64,000 nt of DNA from Candidatus Gastranaerophilales bacterium (GCA_947589425.1 CANQAV010000009.1:1-64000); one strand, 5' to 3'. Counted from the first letter of the stretch, positions 51,637 to 59,674 are shown. Notes: generated by a model from the letters alone, not told the origin. Translations and numbers: made by a program.

Positions 51637-53069
51637 GCCCCTTGATCAATAGGTATAAACACTCTAAATTTCCCGCCCCAATTGGCATAGTTAGTGCTTA
51701 CATTGCTTATAAAGTCGCTTATTTCATGACCTTGTCCGTCTGCAATAAACACGTGTCCGTATCTTCCGTTGCTTCCGGTATGACCCGGTTCATACTGACT
51801 CCAGCATACAATTGCCCCCGGAGGCAGACCTTTACCTGTCGCAGGGTCATATACTCCTTTTAAATCTTCTGCTGAATCATAATATATTTCTCCCCAGTCG
51901 GGTCTTTGTTCCAAAAGTTCCGCCCAATCACAGCCGTTTCCGTGGAGTTCAACTCCCGTAGCATCCTTAAGTGATTGAGAAACACCTGAAGCACAGCGAC
52001 CGTTTGCCTTGTGGTCGTTACCGAAAAGTTTAAGCGCACTGTTTGCAATTGCCTGACCTTTTGCCGAATCATAATTTTCAAGCCCCACGCCTCCTTTAAC
52101 GGATGCAACACCGGCTGTACTGAAACCGCCTTGAGATGATGCATAGTTACTGTAATTTGAATTAGCATTTACATAGGACTGATAGTTTCTGTTTACGGTT
52201 TTTTGAACATTATCATATTCTTTATTTTTTGAACTTAATCTATTTTGGCTGGTATTAAGATCACCCTCTAAGGATGTAACATTATTTTGTTTTGTTTTTA
52301 ATTGCGAAGAAAGAGAATTAAGCGTATTTGATAAAGAACTTATTGAAGAAGACAAGTGTTCAATATTGCTCTTTAGCGCCGAATATTGAGGATTTTTTTG
52401 AATTTCTTCGGAAGACAATCCTTCTTGCGCCAATTTTTCAGCCAATTCTTCTAAATCTTCATTGCAGTCTTCCAGTTTTTTCTTTTCATTTTCAATCTCT
52501 TTATTCTTTTGTTCTATTTCTTGTTTCTTTTCTTCGATTGACTTATTTTCATCCTCAATATCTTTATTAAGTTCGGTAATATCTTTTTCAAGAGCCTCAA
52601 TTTCTTTTTTTAATTCTTCTAAGGTAATGCACCCTTCATCATATAAGGCATAATAATTTTCTGCTTGAGAAAGATAGTTTTCACCAACATCTTTTTGTTG
52701 GTCGGTATTTTTATCATCACTCTTTTCGGCAGCCGAATTTTCATCAACCTTTTTATTATTTACGTCAGCAGTTTTTTCAACTTCCAATTCATCTAAAGAA
52801 TAGTCCGTATTAGCAGGGTTTATTTGGTTATCCACCATTGTACTTTCAGCATGAGGCACAATTTTTCCGTCAGCAACATCCATTGTCAACAATTCCGCAG
52901 GTGACATTGAAATTGAAGATACATCAACCCCTAAAACATTTTCAAGATAATCATTCAATTCATTTGAATAATTGGATAGATTATTTTGTGAAACATCATA
53001 ATCGTTCCCGTTGTTTTGTTTTAAAGATGTTAAATACTCACTAAATCCGCTTATTATTTGAACTGCCAT
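51633..53069 (-). CDS. Coiled-coil protein with C-terminal CHAP/NlpC-P60-like amidase domain, no signal peptide
   Basis: Long heptad-rich region (KKEIEALEKDITELNKDIEDENK...); NGRCASGVSQSL (Cys) and GRYGHVFIADGQG (His) with PPGAIVCW. Confidence 0.7.
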   Translation of the reverse strand: MAVQIISGFSEYLTSLKQNNGNDYDVSQNNLSNYSNELNDYLENVLGVDVSSISMSPAELLTMDVADGKIVPHAESTMVDNQINPANTDYSLDELEVEKTADVNNKKVDENSAAEKSDDKNTDQQKDVGENYLSQAENYYALYDEGCITLEELKKEIEALEKDITELNKDIEDENKSIEEKKQEIEQKNKEIENEKKKLEDCNEDLEELAEKLAQEGLSSEEIQKNPQYSALKSNIEHLSSSISSLSNTLNSLSSQLKTKQNNVTSLEGDLNTSQNRLSSKNKEYDNVQKTVNRNYQSYVNANSNYSNYASSQGGFSTAGVASVKGGVGLENYDSAKGQAIANSALKLFGNDHKANGRCASGVSQSLKDATGVELHGNGCDWAELLEQRPDWGEIYYDSAEDLKGVYDPATGKGLPPGAIVCWSQYEPGHTGSNGRYGHVFIADGQGHEISDFISNVSTNYANWGGKFRVFIPIDQGA

Positions 53070-53093
53070 TATATACCCTGCCTTTCAATATAT

Positions 53094-53120
53094 AAATCGG
53101 CAGAAAAACTAAAAAATTTA
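53094..53120 (-). promoter_or_regulatory. Candidate sigma28-type promoter P3
   Basis: Minus strand TAAATTTT (53120-53113) - 11 nt - GCCGATTT (53101-53094), 25 nt before ATG 53069. Confidence 0.65.
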
Positions 53121-53260
53121 ATTTTTGTTAAGGAATGTAAAAAAGAAGTTTTAATTTTGTCTAATTTTTGAATTTTATTACAAGGAAAAATTCTTTAAAA
53201 TTATTTTTTGCTTTGCATTTTTTATTTGAAAATCAGCCATGTATATAATTTAAATTTCCA

Positions 53261-53494
53261 TTATTCAATCTTTACCGCACTAATTCCCGCACCGCCTTTG
53301 CCGTCAGTGCTTTCAATCGTAAATATTCGATATACGCCATCATCTGTTGTAACTTTTGTTGTATTAACAAAGTTTCTCTCGGTTAATATAACCTGCATCG
53401 GCTCAGCCGTTATAACAGCTTTTGCCGCCGAGCAGCCCGCACATATTAAACCCGTTATTAAACCTATAAATAAACCTGTCAATAATTGTTTCAT
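53261..53494 (-). CDS. Small putative lipoprotein
   Basis: MKQLLTGLFIGLITGLICAGCSAAKA with lipobox-like ICAGC; RBS AAAGGAGAATAA. Confidence 0.6.
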   Translation of the reverse strand: MKQLLTGLFIGLITGLICAGCSAAKAVITAEPMQVILTERNFVNTTKVTTDDGVYRIFTIESTDGKGGAGISAVKIE

Positions 53495-53569
53495 ATTTAT
53501 TCTCCTTTTATATTTTAATTTTATTACTTAATAAATCACAAGATTTAACATTTGCACAAAATATTTAAT

Positions 53570-54628
53570 TTAATCACCATATCTTTCGGCTTCAAAAGTA
53601 AAAGATGCATCAAGATATTCTCCGGTAAAACGGCTTGGAAGCGGTCTAAAGGGAGCCGTCAATTTTATTGCTTCAATGCAAGACAAATCAACTTTTTCTA
53701 TTCCGGATGATTCTTTTATAACGGGCTCATTTATCAATTTTCCCTCTTTTGATATATTAAAATTTACCACCGCTTTAACCTTGTCGGAATCAATTTTTTC
53801 CATACCTTTGGGCATCATCCAATTGGATTTAATTCGCCTGTTCAAATCCCTCATATATATATCCCATTCGCTTTTTTCTACGCCTTGAAACACCTTTTCA
53901 TTATTCACATGGGGTTGTTGATTTATGCTGTTATCTTGTATGGTATTTTGATTATCCTGCTGTATAGCAGTTTCTTTCTTGCTTTCTTGTTTAGTTTCCT
54001 GCTGCAATTCTTGGGTGTAGGTTTGGCTGCTGTTCGGATATACGTTATCAGCAACTTTGTTCCAAAAAGGTATGGTTAACAATGCTATAATAATTGCTAT
54101 AATTGAACGTTTGGGGTTTTTACCGTATAATTCTTTAAATACCTTAAAAACCTTTACGGGATTAAACATTAATTTGTAAAAATCTATAATTTTGCCAATA
54201 TAATCTATATTTTCGTAATTTTCTTCGGGTGTGTATTGCCCCCTGTCCTCTTGATAATCTTCCTCTCGGTATTCTTCCTCTCGGTATTCTTCCTGATGCT
54301 CCTCATGATATTCTTCTTCCTGATAATCTTCCTGACTGCTTTCTTTTTCGTAATTTTCTTGTGCCGAAGAATCACTATCATCAGATGAATTATAGCTATT
54401 TGTATATTCCTCTGTTTTGGAATATTTTCCGTCGTGCCGCTCCAGATAATCTTTCAGATAATCATTAGCTTCGTTTAGCTTTTTCATCAAAGCTTCAAAG
54501 CCCACTCTTTCAGCCTCATTAGCCGCTTTATCAGGGTGATATTGCAATACTTTTTTACGGTATGCTTTTTTTAAATCAGCCAAATTAAATTCATCAGGCA
54601 AATCAAGTAACTTTATATATTCTTCCAC
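53570..54628 (-). CDS. J-domain (DnaJ-like) / TM / TonB C-terminal domain fusion protein
   Basis: N-term LKKAYRKKVLQYHPDKAANEAER (HPD); TM SIIAIIIALLTIPFW; C-term KAVVNFNISKEGKLINEPVIKESSGIEKVDLSCIEAIKLTAPFRPLPSRF, resembling the 37940 TonB C-terminus. Confidence 0.85.
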   Translation of the reverse strand: MEEYIKLLDLPDEFNLADLKKAYRKKVLQYHPDKAANEAERVGFEALMKKLNEANDYLKDYLERHDGKYSKTEEYTNSYNSSDDSDSSAQENYEKESSQEDYQEEEYHEEHQEEYREEEYREEDYQEDRGQYTPEENYENIDYIGKIIDFYKLMFNPVKVFKVFKELYGKNPKRSIIAIIIALLTIPFWNKVADNVYPNSSQTYTQELQQETKQESKKETAIQQDNQNTIQDNSINQQPHVNNEKVFQGVEKSEWDIYMRDLNRRIKSNWMMPKGMEKIDSDKVKAVVNFNISKEGKLINEPVIKESSGIEKVDLSCIEAIKLTAPFRPLPSRFTGEYLDASFTFEAERYGD

Positions 54629-55185
54629 TATTTTTCTTTCTTGTATTTATTTTGCTTATCAATCATCAAATTATTTTTTTTATGAGGTTTTAGGATATTT
54701 CTGTTTTGTTTCTTTTCTATGCTTTTGATATTACCGTTATTTTTAATACTTTTTTGTTTTTTATTTTCAATTCCTTTTGTTGTATCCCCTTTAATACTTT
54801 TGGTTTCAGTACCTTGTATTTGTTCCCGGTAGGGGTTTTGCCGTGCAGTATAATGCTCTTCTTCCGGATAAGTTTTTATTTCCCTGTAATAAACCTTTTT
54901 TGTTTCTTGAGTTGTAAAAAATAAACTTTTTAATAAAAATAATATAACCTTTTCCCAATCAACTTCTTTTATTTTTTTTACTGCCGAGCCGAGTGTTTTA
55001 TTTGTTAATTTAACAAGTTCTTTTCCCGTCTTTGCGCACAAAGTAACAGCGCCATCGGTAACCCTAACAAGATAATTCTTTTTGAGCACTATCTTTGAAT
55101 TTTTGGATACTTTAGCGGATTTATTGCTTTCATCCGCTTTGACAAGTTCATTTTTAGAGTTTTTAGCTAATCTGTATTCGCTCAT
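54628..55185 (-). CDS. Hypothetical basic protein
   Basis: MSEYRLAKNSKNELVKADES...; overlaps the next gene by 1 nt and lies 9 nt from the previous one. Confidence 0.65.
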   Translation of the reverse strand: MSEYRLAKNSKNELVKADESNKSAKVSKNSKIVLKKNYLVRVTDGAVTLCAKTGKELVKLTNKTLGSAVKKIKEVDWEKVILFLLKSLFFTTQETKKVYYREIKTYPEEEHYTARQNPYREQIQGTETKSIKGDTTKGIENKKQKSIKNNGNIKSIEKKQNRNILKPHKKNNLMIDKQNKYKKEK

Positions 55186-55194
55186 AACTTTTCC

Positions 55195-55608
55195 TTAATA
55201 CCATTGGGGGTAATAAAAATGTTTTGCTTCTTCTATTGTCTTAAAACAGGGTGTTTGGCTTCCTTCGCCGCCGTCGGGGATTGGCTCAAAACCATAGCCG
55301 TTTGAACTTTTTTGCATTATTTTATGATGTCCGACGTAAGAGCCGATAGGAGTATAAAGTACATACCTATATCCGTAAGCGGGACTCTTCTTGTCGTAAA
55401 TTGCAACAATCTTTTCCGAAACATTCTGATTTCTGTCTTTATAATTTTCATAATTAGGAGTTAAAAAGATGCTCCTTCCTTTTGAATCTTTCGTTTTTTG
55501 TTGTTGTTTTCCCGTACTGCGATATAAATCAGATACTATATTTGTGTCATAAGCAAAGACACAACAAGAGTAAAATATTAATAAACAAAAAATAATAATT
55601 CTATACAT
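55195..55608 (-). CDS. Small exported protein of unknown function
   Basis: Signal peptide MYRIIIFCLLIFYSCCVFAYDT; tightly spaced. Confidence 0.65.
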   Translation of the reverse strand: MYRIIIFCLLIFYSCCVFAYDTNIVSDLYRSTGKQQQKTKDSKGRSIFLTPNYENYKDRNQNVSEKIVAIYDKKSPAYGYRYVLYTPIGSYVGHHKIMQKSSNGYGFEPIPDGGEGSQTPCFKTIEEAKHFYYPQWY

Positions 55609-55612
55609 TTCC

Positions 55613-55726
55613 CTAACCTATAATTATTGCAAAAACAACAAGTACTATAATAACCGCAAAGAATGCCGCCAAATGCCTTGCAGCAAAATTATTTATAATC
55701 CTTTTAATATATTTAAATAAATTCAT
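55613..55726 (-). CDS. 37-aa single-TM peptide (not in ORF track)
   Basis: Own translation: MNLFKYIKRIINNFAARHLAAFFAVIIVLVVFAIIIG*; starts just after the radical SAM stop and ends 4 nt before the next start. Confidence 0.6.
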   Translation of the reverse strand: MNLFKYIKRIINNFAARHLAAFFAVIIVLVVFAIIIG

Positions 55727-55730
55727 TTTC

Positions 55731-57137
55731 TTATACTTTCCCTATTTCTTCCTTTTTATTCTTATGTATATCATTATATGCTTTTTGTTTTACCTTAGCT
55801 TGACGGCATAAAACATCTGATTTCTTTAAATATCCGTTTTCCAGCATTCCCATGCCGGCACAATAGGTACAAAACGCACAGTAATCTTCCTTATAACATT
55901 CTTTTAGGTCTTTAAAAGAAACTTGTTGCCATTGATAAAGTTTGCTGTTTAAATCTTTATTTAAAGAGCTCTGCCAAATATCTTTTAAACAGGTATCATT
56001 TAAATTACCCAGATTAATCGGTAATGATACGCAAGGACGAATTTCTAATTCGGGAGTTACGCAAAGACTAAAACTTCCGCCCGAGCATAACCCCTCGTCG
56101 AGCAGTTTGTTTATATCTCGTTTAACAGCATTTTTAACATTCAAAGGAGAATTCGGGTTTGTATAGAGTTCGTACAAATCTTCTTCGCCAACAATGTATT
56201 TAAAATTTTTGGTATCGCCTTCGATGGTCGGTGTTAATGAAGTATCGCCGGATGTATTTGCCTGTATCTCATCCGCAAATCGCTTAACCGATATACAATC
56301 TTTACAGTTAATGCTTAATAAAAAGTTCTTAATTTGAACATTGATATTTTTTTCTCTAAGTTTTTTAATTACACTCAATGTTTTATGATGAGAGCCTTTA
56401 GCGGATGTAATTTGCTCATGGATATCTTCGTTTAAGCTATACATACTTATACCAACTCTATACGGATAAAGCTTTATTATTCTTTCCAACAATTCGGGAT
56501 TATCATATAAAATTTGACCGTTAGTAAATATCTCGACGGACATACGTTTGTTTCTTGCATATTCCGCTATTTTAATGAAGTCTTTGTTTAAAGTGCATTC
56601 ACCGCCCGAAAAAGTAATATGGAACACTCCTAATTCTCTTGCTTCATCTATTATCTGCTTCATTTTGTCTAAATTGATATAAATATTGCTTATATTCTTT
56701 GGATTATAACAATGTACGCATTTTAAGTTGCAATTATATGTTAACTCTACAAACAATGAATACAGATAACCGTTTTTAAAGCACCATTTCATCATATCTT
56801 CTTCAAGTTTTAAGGTTTCTTCTTCACTGTCACAACCCACCGGCTGAATATCGGTTTGTGTGTTTGTTATATCGTCTGTTTTGTTTAATATAAGATCTTG
56901 TGCTTTAAGCTCATCAATAAATCCGTCCAGTTCTTTATCCAGCCCTTTACTTATTGCCCACTCTTTAATCTTATTATAATCTTGAGTATCCGATATGACT
57001 TTCCATAAATCGGAAGCAAGCCCTTCCAACAAAACATATTCGTGAAGTCTTTCGTTAGAAATAAATGTTCTGCTATCTTCTGTTCCAAATTTATATGTCT
57101 GATATGCAAGCCATTTGGGTTGTATTAATCGTGTCAT
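55731..57137 (-). CDS. Radical SAM/SPASM peptide maturase with N-terminal PqqD/RRE-like region
   Basis: ELTYNCNLKCVHCYNP (CX3CX2C), SGGECTL; C-terminal Cys-rich SPASM (CYKEDYCAFCTYCAGMGM...LCRQA); N-terminal YVLLEGLASDLWKVI...ELDGFIDELKAQDLIL resembles PqqD/RRE. Confidence 0.88.
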   Translation of the reverse strand: MTRLIQPKWLAYQTYKFGTEDSRTFISNERLHEYVLLEGLASDLWKVISDTQDYNKIKEWAISKGLDKELDGFIDELKAQDLILNKTDDITNTQTDIQPVGCDSEEETLKLEEDMMKWCFKNGYLYSLFVELTYNCNLKCVHCYNPKNISNIYINLDKMKQIIDEARELGVFHITFSGGECTLNKDFIKIAEYARNKRMSVEIFTNGQILYDNPELLERIIKLYPYRVGISMYSLNEDIHEQITSAKGSHHKTLSVIKKLREKNINVQIKNFLLSINCKDCISVKRFADEIQANTSGDTSLTPTIEGDTKNFKYIVGEEDLYELYTNPNSPLNVKNAVKRDINKLLDEGLCSGGSFSLCVTPELEIRPCVSLPINLGNLNDTCLKDIWQSSLNKDLNSKLYQWQQVSFKDLKECYKEDYCAFCTYCAGMGMLENGYLKKSDVLCRQAKVKQKAYNDIHKNKKEEIGKV

Positions 57138-58052
57138 TTACAGTATAAACCTTTCATTGCAAAGTATTTTTTTTATGTTCTCATTGGACTCTACATATTC
57201 ATTGTTATATTTTCTATATTCATCAATAAACTTTTGGTATATTTCATAGAAGTTAAATTCTTCATACAACATTGACTTCAAGAGGATTACAACCTCAACG
57301 GCGTAGAATATTTCTTTTTCTTTTCTTTCGTGTTTTATTATTTCACCTGATGAGCCGTCAGGCAGGATAATACCGGGAGCAGTTATCCATTCATAATCTA
57401 TTATCTCTCCCAATATTGTTATATTGGAATATTCCAAAGAATCGTTTATAAATCCGTTCTTGTGCATTATTCCTACGTGATGAGCCAATACTTTAATAAA
57501 AGCATCCGAAAAGTCTTTTGAAGCAATGTTCCAAAAACTGCTGTACGTATCTATGATTTCCTTCTTATATTCATCTTTAAAAAAGGCTAAATCAGCTACC
57601 CTTACAGGTGTTTTAACTTGCGTATATAACAAACAGGGGTGCACTAAAGTCCCGTTAGTATGCTTAACGGTTTTGATAAATTCATATTCTTTCGGCAATT
57701 CATAATCTTCAAAACGTTTATAATACAAGACTTTAGGGAATTCATTTGAAATTTTTTCCAAAGACTTGCTGACAGCTAATTCTCTAAGAGCATACTTTTC
57801 ATCAAAAACACCCCAAAACCATTCGGCATCTTTAGGCGAACGATATAAAACAGGACCGTTATAATTCCACCCCCCGCCTTTAACAAGTATCCAATTATAA
57901 TCATTATCTCTTATTGCAAAAGAGCGTCCGTGTCTTGTTGAAATACAGGTTGCAAGGTGTTTTTCATAGTCTAACCCTTCGGGCATAAAGAGCTTGCTTA
58001 GTTCAATGTTGTCTAATATATGCAATTTACTGTACTTTAAAAAATCAAACAT
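57138..58052 (-). CDS. SelO-like pseudokinase-fold protein (short, divergent)
   Basis: SNITILGEIIDYEW vs SelO DNMSILGLTIDYGP; ILVKGGGWNYNGPVLYR vs LKGAGPTPYSR; ALRELAVSKSLEKI vs SSIREFLxSEAM. ATG 58052 has RBS ATAGGAAAATTA; the ORF-track start at 58070 is TTG. Confidence 0.65.
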   Translation of the reverse strand: MFDFLKYSKLHILDNIELSKLFMPEGLDYEKHLATCISTRHGRSFAIRDNDYNWILVKGGGWNYNGPVLYRSPKDAEWFWGVFDEKYALRELAVSKSLEKISNEFPKVLYYKRFEDYELPKEYEFIKTVKHTNGTLVHPCLLYTQVKTPVRVADLAFFKDEYKKEIIDTYSSFWNIASKDFSDAFIKVLAHHVGIMHKNGFINDSLEYSNITILGEIIDYEWITAPGIILPDGSSGEIIKHERKEKEIFYAVEVVILLKSMLYEEFNFYEIYQKFIDEYRKYNNEYVESNENIKKILCNERFIL

Positions 58053-58157
58053 TAATTTTCCTATATGCAAATCTTACGGCAAGTAAAATTTACGGTTTTA
58101 TCAATAATTTAATTGATGTCGGTTGATTAAAGCCGTTGGGTAAAAGGGCTTGATATT

Positions 58158-58259
58158 TTAACAACATCTATACAAAATTCCGCACATAATTTCACTATAT
58201 TCCGGACATGTACCCATATGAACAACTGTGTGTCTTGCAATTCTTGATATTTTAAGCAT
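58158..58259 (-). CDS. 33-aa Cys-rich peptide, candidate RiPP precursor (not in ORF track)
   Basis: Own translation: MLKISRIARHTVVHMGTCPEYSEIMCGILYRCC*; RBS AAAAAGGAG 9 nt before ATG; good sigma70 promoter upstream; first ORF of the SelO/rSAM operon. Confidence 0.6.
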   Translation of the reverse strand: MLKISRIARHTVVHMGTCPEYSEIMCGILYRCC

Positions 58260-58322
58260 TTTCCCATTCTCCTTTTTGCTTTTGTATTGATTTATATAAA
58301 GGCATTTTCATCTTTAACCAAT

Positions 58323-58350
58323 TTTATATGTTACCTGCTACCCTTGTCAA
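58323..58350 (-). promoter_or_regulatory. Sigma70-type promoter of the peptide/SelO-like/rSAM operon
   Basis: Minus strand TTGACA (58350-58345) - 16 nt - TATAAA (58328-58323), inside CTTAACTTGACAAG shared with the TPR gene promoter. Confidence 0.6.
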
Positions 58351-58413
58351 GTTAAGGCTGCAGCATTATGACCATGCTCCTTTACTGCCGCAAACCCTTG
58401 CGATATATGAATT

Positions 58414-59115
58414 TTAAAAATTCTTTTCTTCTTTTAATGATTGTTTGCACATTTCAATATATTCATCAAGAACTTTATACTGAGGGTCTGTTTTTTTGGA
58501 TTTTTTATAATATCTCATGGCATCTTTAAAAAGTCCGTATAGATGTTTTATGTATCCGATATTTCCAAAAGCTGCCGCCTTATAGTAGGACTGCGGTTTT
58601 AGTTCCAACACTTTATAATAATTTAAAAGCGCTTTATCGAATTCATCCAAACATCTGTAGCAGTCTGCAATTCTAAGATAGCAAATTTCGGGAACAAAAT
58701 TCATCTCTATAGCCTTTTTGAAATCGTCAATAGCTTGTTTATACATACATAAATTTGCATAACGAATTGTTCCTCTTATATAATATGCTTCCGGCATATT
58801 GTCGGAATCTAATTCAATAGCTTTATCAAGATAAAAAGTATCTTTAGTTCTTATATTGTCATTAAACGCTGCAGAGCCTGCGTTAAGATAAGTTTTAGCA
58901 TCATAAGGATTTATGGACGCTGCGGTTTTATAGTCAACCAAAGCTTTTTTATAATCCTTCAGGCAATACCTGCAAAATGCTCTTTGAATATATGCATACT
59001 CAAAATTTGCGTCCGCTTCAATCACCTTGTTATAATTTTGAATAGCTTCTTTGTATCGCCCCTTAATTTGTTTATCATAGCCTTGTTCAAAAAGCTCTTT
59101 TATTTTCATATTCAT
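58414..59115 (-). CDS. TPR-repeat protein
   Basis: Multiple TPRs (GRYKEAIQNYNKVIEADANFEYAYIQRAFCRYCLKDYKKALVDYKTAASINP...); RBS AAGGAGGATGA. Confidence 0.9.
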   Translation of the reverse strand: MNMKIKELFEQGYDKQIKGRYKEAIQNYNKVIEADANFEYAYIQRAFCRYCLKDYKKALVDYKTAASINPYDAKTYLNAGSAAFNDNIRTKDTFYLDKAIELDSDNMPEAYYIRGTIRYANLCMYKQAIDDFKKAIEMNFVPEICYLRIADCYRCLDEFDKALLNYYKVLELKPQSYYKAAAFGNIGYIKHLYGLFKDAMRYYKKSKKTDPQYKVLDEYIEMCKQSLKEEKNF

Positions 59116-59180
59116 CCTCCTTTTGCATGAAACGAGTATAAGTGCGGTTGCGGGGTCTTGTCAAGTTAAGTCATTAAAAG

Positions 59181-59600
59181 CCCCAAGCGAATTCTTCTTA
59201 GCCGTGCTTGAGCGGGTTTTTATGATTAAACAGGTGTTGATTTTAACGCTTTAGCGAAAGCTGCGGATAAGGATGCGTAAGCTAATCGCCGCATATTTTT
59301 TTCAAAGAAAAAATATGCCGATTCGAAGAGCCGGGGGTAATTGTATAGCAAAAAAGAGGCAGGATGTGCCTCTTTTTTTGAATATGGTACCCCCAAGCGA
59401 ATTCTTCTTAGCCGTGCTTGAGCGGGTTTTTATGATTAAACAGGTGTTGATTTTAACGCTTTAGCGAAAGCTGCGGATAAGGATGCGTAAGCTAATCGCC
59501 GCATATTTTTTTCAAAGAAAAAATATGCCGATTCGAAGAGCCGGGGGTAATTGTATAGCAAAAAAGAGGCAGGATGTGCCTCTTTTTTTGAATATGGTAC
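59181..59600. repeat. Two perfect tandem copies of a 210-bp unit abutting tRNA-Glu
   Basis: 59181-59390 = 59391-59600; each begins CCCCAAGCGAATTC, identical to the tRNA-Glu 3' end (plus-strand view), which recurs at 59601. Confidence 0.97.
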
Positions 59601-59670
59601 CCCCAAGCGAATTCGAATCGCTGTCTACACCGTGAAAGGGTGTTGTCCTAGGCCTCTAGACGATGGGGGC
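59598..59670 (-). tRNA. tRNA-Glu (anticodon TTC)
   Basis: Minus: GCCCCCATCGTCTAGAGGCCTAGGACAACACCCTTTCACGGTGTAGACAGCGATTCGAATTCGCTTGGGGGTA; acceptor, D, anticodon and T arms fold. Confidence 0.95.
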
Positions 59671-59674
59671 TCGG

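Noticed and set aside
58127-58267. Alternative 46-aa frame over the peptide locus (MGKCLKYQELQDTQLFIWVHVRNIVKLCAEFCIDVVKISSPFTQRL)
   Set aside because: Its ATG sits only 1-2 nt after AGGAG, too close for efficient initiation; the MLKISRIARH frame has optimal spacing. Worth checking by conservation but not called.
59273-59464. ORF-track 63-aa ORF inside the 210-bp repeat
   Set aside because: Lies in the structured repeat, crosses the unit boundary, no RBS; likely spurious.
59181-59600. CRISPR array
   Set aside because: Only two long (210-bp) adjacent identical units with no spacers and no cas genes.
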